The notes under the pieces are model-generated. The model did not search any database. It was not told the origin of the DNA and saw nothing but the letters and a program-made list of their open reading frames with translations. From Nocardia yamanashiensis NBRC 100130 (GTDB lineage Bacteria; Actinomycetota; Actinomycetes; Mycobacteriales; Mycobacteriaceae): DNA of 64,000 nucleotides. The stretch is taken from contig NZ_BDCD01000039.1 in NCBI RefSeq assembly GCF_001613325.1, forward strand, positions 28,019 to 92,018. Reading direction: 5' to 3'. Shown piece after piece: positions 1-8,123 of this stretch; position 1 is the stretch's first letter; the number at the start of each line of letters is the position of its first letter. Position numbers and translations under genes: made by a program.

Positions 1-1640
1 ACGCCGACCTGATCATCGTGGCCGGCCAGAACCCGGGCACCAATCATCCGCGCATGCTGTCCGCCCTCGGCGAGGCGAAAGCCCACGGCGCCAAGGTGAT
101 CGCGGTGAACCCGCTGCCCGAGACCGGGCTGCTCGGTTTCAAGGACCCGCAGACCGTGAAGGGTTTCACCGGCGGCATCAGCATCGCCGACGACTTCCTG
201 CAGATCCGCCTCGGCGGCGATATGGCGCTGTTCCAGGGCCTGGGCAAACTGCTGTTCGAGGCCGAGGATCGCGCCCCGGGCACCGTGGTGGACCGGGCGT
301 TCGTGGACGCGCACACCGCCGGGTTCGCCGAATACGAGAAGCAGATGCGCGCCGTCGATCTGGGCGTGGTCGAGGAGGCCACCGGCCTGACCCGCGCGGA
401 CCTGGACCGCACCGCGCGGCTGCTGACCGAATCCAAGGCCGTGATCATCTGCTGGGCCATGGGTTTGACCCAGCAGGTGCACGGCGTGGCCACCATCGAG
501 GAGGCCACCAATCTGCTGCTCGCGCGCGGCATGATCGGCAAGCCGGGCGCGGGCGTGTGCCCGGTGCGCGGGCATTCCAATGTGCAGGGCGATCGCACCA
601 TGGGCATCTGGGAGAAGATGCCGGAGACCTTCCTGTCGGCGCTGGACAAGGAGTTCGGTATCACCAGCCCGCGCGAGCACGGCTGGGACACCGTGGATTC
701 CATTCGCGCCATGCGGGACGGGCGCGGCAAGGTGTTCTTCGGTATGGGCGGTAATTTCGTCTCCGCCACCCCGGACACCGAGGTGACCGAGGCCGCGCTG
801 CGCAATTGCGAACTGACCGTGCAGGTTTCGACGAAACTGAATCGCAGCCACGTGGTGCACGGCCGCACCGCGCTCATTTTGCCGACCCTGGGCCGCACCG
901 ACGAGGATATGCAAGGCGGTGCGCGCCAGCAGGTTTCGGTGGAGGACTCGATGTCGATGGTGCATCTGTCCACCGGCCGCCTGACGCCGGTGAGCGATCA
1001 GCTGCGCAGCGAGGTCGCCATCGTGTGCGAGCTGGCGCAGGCCCTGTTCGGTCCCGGCGATCCGATCCCGTGGGCCGAGTTCCGCCGCGACTACGACAAG
1101 ATCCGCGACGCCATCTCCCGGGTGGTGCCCGGCTGCGCCGACTACAACGCGAAAGTGCGGGGCCGCAACGGTTTCCAGCTTCCGCATCCGCCGCGGGACG
1201 CGCGCGAATTCCGGACCGCCACCGGCAAGGCCAATTTCGCGGTCAACGATCTGCACTGGCTGCCCGTGCCGGCGGGCCGCCTGATTCTGCAGACCCTGCG
1301 CAGCCACGACCAGTACAACACCACCATCTACGGTCTGGACGACCGTTACCGCGGCATCCACAACGGCCGCCGCGTGGTGCTCGTCCACCCGGAGGACATC
1401 GCCGAACTCGGTTTCGCCGAGGACGATCTGGTCGACGTCATCTCCGAATGGACCGACGGCACCGAACGCAAGGTGACCGGATTCCGCCTGGTCGGCTATG
1501 CCACGCCGCGCGGCAATGCCGCCGCCTACTACCCGGAGACCAACCCGCTGGTTCCCCTCGACCATGTGGCGCGCCGCTCCAACACGCCGGTCTCCAAGGC
1601 GGTCACCGTCCGTCTCGAACGCCACGTGCACACGTCATGA
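1..1640 (+). CDS. FdhF/YdeP-type molybdopterin oxidoreductase, 3' part
   Basis: The reading frame is open from base 3 to the stop at 1638-1640 and enters from outside the window, so the N-terminal part is missing. The product resembles molybdopterin-bis-MGD oxidoreductases of the formate dehydrogenase alpha / YdeP type: a molybdopterin domain (NPGTNHPR, GMGGNFVSATPD) and a C-terminal molydopterin dinucleotide-binding domain (QTLRSHDQYNTTIYG, HNGRRVVLVHPEDI). The physiological substrate cannot be read from the sequence, and YdeP-like members are often not true formate dehydrogenases. The stop overlaps the start of fdhD by 4 nt (ATGA), so the two are probably translationally coupled. That fits, because FdhD proteins sulfurate the cofactor of this enzyme class. 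Confidence 0.85.
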   Translation, partial: ADLIIVAGQNPGTNHPRMLSALGEAKAHGAKVIAVNPLPETGLLGFKDPQTVKGFTGGISIADDFLQIRLGGDMALFQGLGKLLFEAEDRAPGTVVDRAFVDAHTAGFAEYEKQMRAVDLGVVEEATGLTRADLDRTARLLTESKAVIICWAMGLTQQVHGVATIEEATNLLLARGMIGKPGAGVCPVRGHSNVQGDRTMGIWEKMPETFLSALDKEFGITSPREHGWDTVDSIRAMRDGRGKVFFGMGGNFVSATPDTEVTEAALRNCELTVQVSTKLNRSHVVHGRTALILPTLGRTDEDMQGGARQQVSVEDSMSMVHLSTGRLTPVSDQLRSEVAIVCELAQALFGPGDPIPWAEFRRDYDKIRDAISRVVPGCADYNAKVRGRNGFQLPHPPRDAREFRTATGKANFAVNDLHWLPVPAGRLILQTLRSHDQYNTTIYGLDDRYRGIHNGRRVVLVHPEDIAELGFAEDDLVDVISEWTDGTERKVTGFRLVGYATPRGNAAAYYPETNPLVPLDHVARRSNTPVSKAVTVRLERHVHTS

Positions 1641-2449
1641 GCCGCGTCACCGCCCGCCGCCGCACCCTGCGCATCGGCCCGAACGGCGTCATCACCCGCC
1701 CCGATTCGCTGGCCGTGGAGGAGCCGCTCGAGATCCGCACCTCGGGCAGCTCCCTCACCGTCACCATGCGCACGCCCGGCGCGGATATCGACCTCATCCA
1801 CGGATTCCTCTACGCCGAGGGCATCATCGATACGGTCGAGGACGTCGTCACCGCCCGCTACTGCGCGGGCACCGACGAGAACGGCCAGAACACCTACAAC
1901 GTGCTGGACGTGCAACTGCGCAAGCCGGTGGAGATCGCACCGCGCAACTTCCTCACCAACAGCGCGTGCGGACTCTGCGGCAAGACGGCCTTGGACGAGG
2001 TGCGCACCCGTATCCGCTATCCCCTACCCACCGAGGGACTGCGGGTTGATCTGGACGTACTCGCCAAACTCCCCACCGAACTCCGTTCCCGCCAACAGGT
2101 TTTCGACGCCACCGGCGGCCTGCACGCCGCAGCCCTCTTCACCGCCGACGGCACCGCGCTGGCGGTACGCGAGGACATCGGCCGCCACAACGCCGTGGAC
2201 AAACTGATCGGCTGGGCCCTACGCGAAAACCGCCTCCCCGCCCACGACCTCCTCCTCATGGTCAGCGGCCGCGCCTCCTTCGAACTCGTCCAAAAAGCCG
2301 TCATGGCCGGCATCCCCCTACTCGGCGCAGTCTCCGCCCCAAGCTCCCTAGCCGTAGACCTCGCCGCCGACTCCGGCCTCACCCTCATCGGCTTCCTCCG
2401 CGGCGAAACCATGAACATCTACACGGCCGAGCACCGCATCAACCTCTGA
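1637..2449 (+). CDS. fdhD: FdhD sulfurtransferase-like accessory protein for formate dehydrogenase
   Basis: A 270-residue protein of the FdhD/NarQ family. In E. coli, FdhD passes sulfur from IscS to the molybdenum cofactor before it is inserted into formate dehydrogenase. The signature cysteine pair is present as SACGLCGK (Cys111 and Cys114). The C-terminal half carries the conserved segments GGLHAAALF, REDIGRHNAVDK and VSGRASFELVQKA. The start is the ATG overlapping the upstream stop (ATGA). Its position directly behind the molybdoenzyme gene supports a joint role. Length and motifs are normal for the family. Confidence 0.95.
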   Translation: MSRVTARRRTLRIGPNGVITRPDSLAVEEPLEIRTSGSSLTVTMRTPGADIDLIHGFLYAEGIIDTVEDVVTARYCAGTDENGQNTYNVLDVQLRKPVEIAPRNFLTNSACGLCGKTALDEVRTRIRYPLPTEGLRVDLDVLAKLPTELRSRQQVFDATGGLHAAALFTADGTALAVREDIGRHNAVDKLIGWALRENRLPAHDLLLMVSGRASFELVQKAVMAGIPLLGAVSAPSSLAVDLAADSGLTLIGFLRGETMNIYTAEHRINL

Positions 2450-2453
2450 ACGG

Positions 2454-2927
2454 CTATTCAGCCGGGGTCACCCACCGCCGCAGGGCATCGATGGTGGATT
2501 CCGGCGAGGTGTTGAACGCGAACCGGATTCCGGGCGCCAGCTCGATGGTCACATTGATCAGCCGCTCGAACAGCAGCGTGTGCTCGGCCGCCATCCGCAC
2601 CCCCGCCCCGATCATGGCGACCCGGAATCCGCCGTCCGCCAAGCATTCCCGCAGTTTCACCTCCGCCGCCGCGGGATCGGCGGGAACCTGACAGGACACG
2701 AAGTCGAACCCGGCCGCCCGCAAAGCGGCCTCGCCCGCCTCGATGCGCGCGGTCAACGTCGCCGCGTCGAGCTGCGGATATCTGCTGTAGTCGATAGCGC
2801 TCGGATGCAGCCCGATCGACAGCACCCGGTTCGAATTCGCTTCCGTCACCTGTTCCTCCGTTACCGATCCAACGATCCAGCACACCACCACGACCAGCAG
2901 CGCCAGGCCGACCAGAGCCTTCCTCAT
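2454..2927 (-). CDS. hypothetical membrane-anchored protein
   Basis: A 157-residue protein whose family I do not recognise. Residues 3-22 (MRKALVGLALLVVVVCWIVG) form one transmembrane segment or uncleaved signal. The rest is a soluble domain with alternating hydrophobic strands and helices (SIGLHPSAIDYSRYP, CQVPADPAAAEVKLREC) that should lie outside the cytoplasm. The frame stays open upstream to about 3158, but codons there often end in A or T, unlike real genes nearby, so I start at the ATG before the hydrophobic stretch. It runs tail to tail with fdhD, with a 4-nt gap, and diverges from the XRE regulator gene. Confidence 0.6.
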   Translation of the reverse strand: MRKALVGLALLVVVVCWIVGSVTEEQVTEANSNRVLSIGLHPSAIDYSRYPQLDAATLTARIEAGEAALRAAGFDFVSCQVPADPAAAEVKLRECLADGGFRVAMIGAGVRMAAEHTLLFERLINVTIELAPGIRFAFNTSPESTIDALRRWVTPAE

Positions 2928-3096
2928 CAGGGAACGCCGCCGAGCCGGTGGAAAAATCCGCCCCCGGTGACCAGGGTGATCGTCGTCGTCTCGTTCGTCG
3001 TCATATCGGTAGCGTCGCGGGCCCCGTGCCGGCTCACCAGGACCGTCCGGGCCTGGGACTGCCGGTACCACCCCGGAATTCCGCCGCTCCGGCACC

Positions 3097-3822
3097 ATGG
3101 AGGCCATGGACAGAGCCGAACTGGCGACGGTATTGCGGACGGCCCGGTCCCGGATCACTCCCGTGGAGGCGGGGCTCGCGGCGGGCGCTCGGCGTCAGGT
3201 GCCGGGGTTGCGGCGGGAGGAGGTCGCGCTGCTGGCGGGGGTCAGCGTGGATTATGTGGTTCGGCTGGAGCAGGGGCGGGGGCCGAAACCGTCCACGCAG
3301 GTGCTGGGTGCGCTGGCTCGGGCGCTGCGGATGACCGAACTCGATCGCGATCTGATGTTCCGGCTGGCCGGGGCCGAACCGCCGCAGGCCGGGCGGATTC
3401 CGATGGTGATCCGGCCGAGTGTGCTGCGCCTGCTCGACCGGATGGCCGATCTGCCCGCGCTGGTGCTGTCCGCCAAATCCGACATCCTGGCCTGGAATCC
3501 CTTGGCGGCCGCACTGTTCGGCGATTTCTCCGAGCATCCGGTGCATCAGCGCAATGTCATGTGGCAGCGCTTCCTCGGCGACGGCCTGAGCCGGCTGGTG
3601 CTGACCCCGGAGCAGGAGGCCGCCAATGCCGCGGCCTGTGTCGGTTGCCTGCGCGCGGTCCGGGCCCGCTATCCGGACGATCCCGGATTGGCCCGGCTGC
3701 TCGCCGAGCTGCGGTCCGGCAGTCCGCGATTCGAGGAATTGTGGCAGGCGGGGCGGTCCAGCACCGATTCGGCCTCGGCACTGGATCTGCTGCGCGTCAC
3801 CGGGCTCCAGCGCTTCGGCTGA
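3097..3822 (+). CDS. XRE-family regulator with MmyB-like domain
   Basis: A 241-residue DNA-binding protein. Residues 1-90 hold a helix-turn-helix of the XRE type, with the typical MmyB-family sequence GLRREEVALLAGVSVDY and VVRLEQGRG. The rest matches the ligand-binding-like MmyB domain (AWNPLAAALFGDFSEHP, RNVMWQRFL). Family members usually end with a beta-strand segment resembling HPEVG-LDLDYEVL, followed by QLVVYTAEPGS. Here the protein stops at LDLLRVTGLQRFG soon after the FEELW motif, so the C-terminus looks shortened or frameshifted. Starts at 3097 and 3106 are both possible. Its target genes are unknown. Confidence 0.8.
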   Translation: MEAMDRAELATVLRTARSRITPVEAGLAAGARRQVPGLRREEVALLAGVSVDYVVRLEQGRGPKPSTQVLGALARALRMTELDRDLMFRLAGAEPPQAGRIPMVIRPSVLRLLDRMADLPALVLSAKSDILAWNPLAAALFGDFSEHPVHQRNVMWQRFLGDGLSRLVLTPEQEAANAAACVGCLRAVRARYPDDPGLARLLAELRSGSPRFEELWQAGRSSTDSASALDLLRVTGLQRFG

Positions 3823-3885
3823 TCCGGGTCTCGCACAGTGAAGCTCGCGGGTCCGATTCCGGCCGCCGACTGCTAGGCTCCGCAC

Positions 3886-3899
3886 TAGAACGCGTTCCA
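3886..3899. promoter_or_regulatory. KstR-like operator
   Basis: The 14-bp site TAGAACGCGTTCCA fits the published KstR consensus TNNAACNNGTTNNA at every fixed position. KstR is the TetR-family repressor of the cholesterol/steroid catabolic regulon in mycobacteria and Rhodococcus. The site lies 17 nt upstream of the ketosteroid-isomerase-like start codon, where bound repressor would block transcription. The consensus is quoted from memory, and binding is inferred. Confidence 0.6.
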
Positions 3900-3916
3900 A
3901 TTCAATGGGAGTTTCA

Positions 3917-4294
3917 ATGGCAGTGCAGCCTCGTGACGTGGCGGAACAGTATGTGAAGCTGGTGGCCACCGGCCCCACCTCGGCGATCATCGATCTGTAT
4001 GCGCCGGACGCGACGGTGGAGGATCCCATCGGCAGTGAGGCCCGGGTCGGGCACGAGAAGATCCGGGAGATGTACACCGCGCTGGAGTACATGGAGCGGC
4101 AGACCGAGCTGCACACCGTGAAGGTCAACGGGAACCACGCGGCCGTGTCGTTCACCCTCGTCGGCACCGTCAACGGGCAGCGCATGACGCTCGCGCCGAT
4201 CGACATCATGGAGTTCGACGACGAGGGCAAGATCATCAGCATGCGGGCCTACTGGGGTCCCGAGGACATGAAGATGGAGCCCGTCGAGGGCTAG
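3917..4294 (+). CDS. ketosteroid isomerase-like protein (NTF2 fold)
   Basis: A 125-residue NTF2-like protein that aligns along its length with Pseudomonas putida delta5-3-ketosteroid isomerase. All three key residues are conserved: Tyr12 (KSI Tyr16), Asp36 in ATVEDPIGS (KSI base Asp40) and Asp96 in APIDIMEF (KSI Asp103). The C-terminal GKIISMRAYWGPEDM also matches. The likely activity is moving a steroid double bond from C5 to C4. The ATG at 3917 is preferred over 3905 because GGGAG lies 5 nt before it. A KstR-like operator just upstream supports a place in steroid catabolism. Confidence 0.85.
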   Translation: MAVQPRDVAEQYVKLVATGPTSAIIDLYAPDATVEDPIGSEARVGHEKIREMYTALEYMERQTELHTVKVNGNHAAVSFTLVGTVNGQRMTLAPIDIMEFDDEGKIISMRAYWGPEDMKMEPVEG

Positions 4295-4362
4295 CCCCTT
4301 GTCCGCCTCCCGCCGCGCGAATTACGGTGTCATCACCATTGGTTCGACGGCGGGAGGGGCCG

Positions 4363-4893
4363 ATGCGAATCTCATTGCACGGCACCGGTGACGGGGTTCG
4401 GGTGCGGATGCGGCTCGAGGTGAACCGGCGGCGCTGGCTGGCGCTGCAGATCATGCTCGGCATTCTCGCGGCACAGGCGGTGATCATCGGCCTGTGGGCG
4501 GTGGTCGCCCCGGAATCGTTCTACAACTCCTTCCCGGGTTTCGGGATGCACTGGGTGCGGGTGGACGGACCCTACAACCATCATCTGGCGGGGGACGTCG
4601 GCGCGTTCTTCCTGGCCATGGGTGTCATGACGGGGGCCGCGCTGTATATGCGCGACAGCCTGCTGGGCCGGATCGCCGGACTGGGCTGGGTGGTGTTCGG
4701 CGTACCGCACCTGCTGTACCACGCGCTGCATCGCCCCGCGGAGCTCGGCGCCGCCGAATTCACCTTCAGTCTGATTGCGGCCCTGGCGCTTCCGGCGCTC
4801 GGCCTGGCCTGTCTGCTGGTCGCCCCGAAGGAGCGCCGCCAGGTCCCGGAGCCGAAACCGGTCACCTTCAAATTCGGCCGGCGACAGCGCTGA
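4363..4893 (+). CDS. four-helix integral membrane protein, unknown function
   Basis: A 176-residue protein with about four transmembrane helices: near residues 28-48 (IMLGILAAQAVIIGLWAVV), 78-98, 103-120 and 133-155. A conserved-looking loop, HWVRVDGPYNHHLAGDVG, lies between the first two. The tail is basic and cytoplasmic (PEPKPVTFKFGRRQR). I recognise it only as an actinobacterial membrane protein family of unknown role. The ATG at 4363 is preceded by a strong ribosome site (GGGAGGGG, 4351-4358). A TACGGT -10 box at 4323-4328 makes the GTG at 4327 unlikely. Confidence 0.75.
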   Translation: MRISLHGTGDGVRVRMRLEVNRRRWLALQIMLGILAAQAVIIGLWAVVAPESFYNSFPGFGMHWVRVDGPYNHHLAGDVGAFFLAMGVMTGAALYMRDSLLGRIAGLGWVVFGVPHLLYHALHRPAELGAAEFTFSLIAALALPALGLACLLVAPKERRQVPEPKPVTFKFGRRQR

Positions 4894-5090
4894 AATTCCT
4901 TCCCATTCGCCCCTGGAACCGATGAGTTCTCCGGCGCCGCACCGTCGTAACAGGTGTAGCGCGAGCGCCGATTTTCGAAGTATCGGAGTACCGGTTCAAT
5001 GGCGAACCGTGGGGATCAAAGGCGATCACCGAGCACTCCGGAATCTGCCCCGGCGCACCACGACGGCACGGAGCAGAGGAGAAGAACTAC

Positions 5091-5702
5091 ATGGAGCTTT
5101 CGGTTACGCAGTTCGTCACGCTCGACGGCGTCTACCAGGCGCCGGGCGGACCGGAGGAAGATCCGGACGGGGGTTTCGCGCACGGGGGATGGTCAGCGCC
5201 TTTCGGCGACGAGGATTTCGGCGAGTTCATGGTCGGCGTGTTCGAGAACGTGGACGCGTTCCTGCTCGGCCGCAAGACCTACGAGATTTTCAGCGGGTAC
5301 TGGCCGCGGCACAATGACCCGGCCGATCCGATCGCATCGAAGCTGAACGAGCTGCCCAAGTACGTGGCGTCAAGCACCCTGGAGAGCGCGGACTGGTCAG
5401 GCGCTGAGATCCTGCGCGGCGATCTCGCCAAGGAGGTCGCCGAACTCAAGTCCCGCCCCGGCCGCGAACTCCAGGTCCACGGCAGCGGCAACCTCGCCCA
5501 ATCCCTCCTCGCCCACGGCCTGGTGGACACCCTCCACATCCTGACGTTCCCGGTCATCCTCGGCTCCGGCAAAAGGTTCTTCGTCGAAGGCGCACAACCG
5601 ACCGGCCTCGAACTGACCGCGTCGAGCACCACCTCCAAGGGCGTAGTGCTCTCCACCTACCGCGCCGCCGGCGCACCCGTCTACGGCGACTTCGGCGACT
5701 GA
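5091..5702 (+). CDS. dihydrofolate reductase-fold family protein (RibD C-terminal type)
   Basis: A 203-residue protein of the RibD C-terminal / DHFR-like superfamily. It shows the N-terminal strand ELSVTQFVTLDGVYQAP, the dinucleotide-binding stretch LLGRKTYEIFSGYWP, and LQVHGSGNLAQSLLAHGLVD with VILGSGKRFF near the C-terminus. Members are NADPH-dependent reductases, but most single-domain copies in actinobacteria have no known substrate. It is unlikely to be the housekeeping folate enzyme. The ATG follows GAGGAGAAG at good spacing. A hairpin terminator follows directly. Confidence 0.85.
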   Translation: MELSVTQFVTLDGVYQAPGGPEEDPDGGFAHGGWSAPFGDEDFGEFMVGVFENVDAFLLGRKTYEIFSGYWPRHNDPADPIASKLNELPKYVASSTLESADWSGAEILRGDLAKEVAELKSRPGRELQVHGSGNLAQSLLAHGLVDTLHILTFPVILGSGKRFFVEGAQPTGLELTASSTTSKGVVLSTYRAAGAPVYGDFGD

Positions 5703-5715
5703 ACAAGCGAAAACG

Positions 5716-5749
5716 AAAGCGGCCCCGCGAAATTCGCAGGGCCGCTTTT
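5716..5749 (+). terminator. rho-independent terminator of the DHFR-like gene
   Basis: The arms AAAGCGGCCC (5716-5725) and GGGCCGCTTT (5739-5748) form a perfect 10-bp stem, followed by T-rich sequence. It lies 14 nt after the stop at 5702. Confidence 0.8.
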
Positions 5750-5794
5750 CGTAGCTCTCGGACATTTCGCCGCGTGCTGCGGCCGTGTCCGCCG

Positions 5795-5833
5795 GGGGTT
5801 TCAGGGGTGAAACCCCTGAGAGTCCCGAGAGTT
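5795..5833. repeat. dispersed palindromic repeat, copy 1
   Basis: A 39-bp element that is base-for-base identical to 37666-37704. It contains a hairpin (CAGGGGTGAAACCCCTG) followed by the repeated word GAGAGTCCCGAGAGTT. It sits 2 nt beyond the clpX stop, so on the minus strand it forms the 3' end of the clpX transcript. Related copies occur at 25015, 25071 and 43310. Confidence 0.75.
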
Positions 5834-5835
5834 TG

Positions 5836-7119
5836 TTACGCCGACTTCTCCCGGCGCTCGGGTCCGGACTGACGCTTGCGCGGCACGATGGTCGGCAGCA
5901 CATTGTCGTTCACGGTGTCGGCGGTGACGACCACCTTCGCCACGTCATCGCGGCTGGGGATGTCGTACATGACCGGCAGGAGGACTTCCTCCATGATGGC
6001 CCGCAGACCACGCGCCCCGGTACCGCGCAGGATCGCCTGATCCGCAACGGCTTCGAGCGCGTCCTCGGTGAATTCCAGATCCACGCCGTCCATTTCGAAC
6101 AGGCGCACATACTGCTTCACGAGTGCGTTCTTCGGCTCGGCCAGAATCCGGACGAGAGATTCCTTGTCCAGGTTGGTCACCGAAGCCACGATCGGCAGAC
6201 GGCCGATGAACTCCGGAATCAAACCGAACTTGATCAAGTCCTCCGGCATGACGTCCGCGAAGTGATCCGCGGTGTCGATCTCGGCCTTGGAGCGGACTTC
6301 CGCGCCGAAACCGATGCCGCGCTTGCCGACTCGATCCTGAACGATCTTCTCCAGGCCCGCAAACGCGCCCGCCACGATGAAAAGCACATTCGTGGTGTCG
6401 ATCTGGATGAATTCCTGATGCGGGTGCTTGCGTCCACCCTGCGGCGGCACCGAAGCCTGCGTGCCCTCGAGGATCTTCAGCAGCGCCTGCTGCACGCCCT
6501 CGCCCGACACGTCGCGGGTGATGGACGGGTTCTCCGACTTGCGGGCGATCTTGTCGACCTCGTCGATGTAGATGATGCCGGTCTCGGCCCGCTTGACGTC
6601 GTAATCGGCGGCCTGGATCAGCTTCAGCAGGATGTTCTCCACATCCTCACCGACATAGCCGGCCTCGGTCAGCGCCGTGGCGTCCGCGATGGCGAACGGC
6701 ACGTTCAGCATCTTGGCGAGGGTCTGCGCCAGATACGTCTTGCCGCAGCCGGTCGGCCCGAGCATGAGAATGTTCGACTTCATCAACTCGACCGGTTCGC
6801 CCCGGGAGTCGCGGCCCTTGTCACCGGCCTGAATTCGCTTGTAGTGGTTGTAGACCGCCACCGCGAGCGTGCGCTTCGCAGAATCCTGGCCGATCACGTA
6901 CTGCTCGAGGAAGTCGCGGATTTCCGCGGGCTTCGGCAGTTCGTCGAGCTTGACCTCGCTGGATTCGGCGAGCTCTTCCTCGATGATCTCGTTGCACAGG
7001 TCGATGCACTCGTCGCAGATGTACACCCCCGGTCCCGCAATGAGCTTCTTGACCTGCTTCTGGCTCTTTCCGCAGAACGAGCACTTGAGCAGATCGCCGC
7101 CATCACCGATGCGCGCCAT
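5836..7119 (-). CDS. clpX: ATP-dependent Clp protease ATPase subunit ClpX
   Basis: A 427-residue AAA+ unfoldase, the normal length. An N-terminal zinc-binding domain (CSFCGKSQ and CDECIDLC) recognises substrates and adaptors. The AAA+ core shows Walker A GPTGCGKT, Walker B IYIDEVDK, the pore loop motif GYVGED and the ClpP-docking loop IGF. It unfolds tagged proteins, including those with ssrA tails, and threads them into ClpP. The start at 7119 fits the family N-terminus MARIGDGGDLLKC. The frame open upstream of it has no coding character. About 290 nt separate it from clpP2, so it probably has its own promoter. Confidence 0.98.
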   Translation of the reverse strand: MARIGDGGDLLKCSFCGKSQKQVKKLIAGPGVYICDECIDLCNEIIEEELAESSEVKLDELPKPAEIRDFLEQYVIGQDSAKRTLAVAVYNHYKRIQAGDKGRDSRGEPVELMKSNILMLGPTGCGKTYLAQTLAKMLNVPFAIADATALTEAGYVGEDVENILLKLIQAADYDVKRAETGIIYIDEVDKIARKSENPSITRDVSGEGVQQALLKILEGTQASVPPQGGRKHPHQEFIQIDTTNVLFIVAGAFAGLEKIVQDRVGKRGIGFGAEVRSKAEIDTADHFADVMPEDLIKFGLIPEFIGRLPIVASVTNLDKESLVRILAEPKNALVKQYVRLFEMDGVDLEFTEDALEAVADQAILRGTGARGLRAIMEEVLLPVMYDIPSRDDVAKVVVTADTVNDNVLPTIVPRKRQSGPERREKSA

Positions 7120-7405
7120 CTCCTGGGTCCCTACTTCCTTGTCCGCGTGCAACCGTCTGTCCCGGCTGTGGGCGAACTGCCATCTGTAAAGCGTAATACC
7201 GCCACCCGGTGAAAGGTGGTGCGGCGATTCGGCCAATCTAGAACCGAACGGCAGAGCCGACAACCACGAGCAAAGGTCCCTAGAGTGACCGTACCCGTTA
7301 TTCGCGACCGAGGTCGATAACTTGGGCACGTTTCTCGCCGGACATGTGCGTGGACTCACCGCTGCCGGGTGATGGAGCCTTACGCGACTCCACCACCCGC
7401 CGATC
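7120..7405. other. intergenic region between clpX and clpP2
   Basis: No credible gene is visible in these 286 bp. On the minus strand the sequence has -10-like words (TACGGT, TAGATT), so it may hold a clpX promoter. In M. tuberculosis this interval contains extra genes (mmuM region) that are absent here. Confidence 0.5.
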
Positions 7406-8086
7406 TCATTTCTGAGCGCTGAGCTTGCGGTATCCGAACACCTGGTCCACGATCCCGTATTCCTTCGCCTCTTCGGCGGTCAGGATCTTGTCCCGGTCGG
7501 TGTCCTTGCGGATCGTGTCCGCGTCCTTGCCCGTGTGGCGGGCCAGGGTGGTCTCCATGAGACGACGCATGCGCTCGATCTCCGCGGCCTGGATCTCCAG
7601 ATCCGAGACCTGGCCCTGGATGCCACCGGAGGTGGAGGGCTGGTGGATGAGCACGCGGGCGTTCGGGAGGCAAGCCCGCTTGCCGGGGGTGCCGGCCGCG
7701 AGGAGCACCGCGGCGGCGGAGGCGGCCTGACCCAGGCACACGGTGGACACGTCGGCCCGCACGTACTGCATGGTGTCGTAGATGGCCATCAGCGCGGTGA
7801 ACGAGCCACCGGGCGAGTTGATGTACATGGTGATGTCGCGGTCCGGGTCCTGGGACTCCAGCACCAGCAGCTGCGCCATGATGTCGTTGGCCGAGGTGTC
7901 GTCCACCGTCGCGCCGAGGAAGATGATGCGCTCCTCGAACAGCTTGTTGTACGGGTCGGTGGTCTTGATGCCGAGCGTGGTCTGCTCGGTGAAGGTCGGC
8001 AGGATGTAGCGGGCCTGCGGCGGCACGCTGCCGCCGGCGGCGGCGAAGGTGATGCCCGCGGCCCGGGGGTCGATCATGTTCGACAT
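7406..8086 (-). CDS. clpP2: ATP-dependent Clp protease proteolytic subunit ClpP2
   Basis: A 226-residue serine peptidase of the ClpP family. The catalytic Ser123 lies in CLGQAASAAAVLLAAG, and His148 in ARVLIHQP. SPGGSFTALMAIYDTMQ and DRDKILTAEEAKEYG are intact. In mycobacteria ClpP1 and ClpP2 form mixed double rings fed by ClpX or ClpC1. The ATG at 8086 is chosen because TTGGAG lies 6 nt before it. It follows clpP1 by 37 nt on the same strand, as in related genomes, so the two are probably co-transcribed. Confidence 0.97.
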   Translation of the reverse strand: MSNMIDPRAAGITFAAAGGSVPPQARYILPTFTEQTTLGIKTTDPYNKLFEERIIFLGATVDDTSANDIMAQLLVLESQDPDRDITMYINSPGGSFTALMAIYDTMQYVRADVSTVCLGQAASAAAVLLAAGTPGKRACLPNARVLIHQPSTSGGIQGQVSDLEIQAAEIERMRRLMETTLARHTGKDADTIRKDTDRDKILTAEEAKEYGIVDQVFGYRKLSAQK

Positions 8087-8123
8087 ATGCGTCTCCAAAG
8101 ATTCTGTGAGATGGGCTGCGGGA

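Noticed and set aside
44..973. Long open frame on the minus strand opposite the molybdoenzyme gene
   Set aside because: It is a shadow of the + strand gene: Ser/Arg-rich with no family pattern.
2928..3158. N-terminal extension of the hypothetical membrane protein
   Set aside because: Many codons end in A or T, unlike coding regions here, and it would run into the divergent regulator's start.
5785..7212. 475-codon frame on the plus strand opposite clpX
   Set aside because: Composition is His/Arg/Asp-rich and mirrors the clpX codons; clpX is certain on the other strand.
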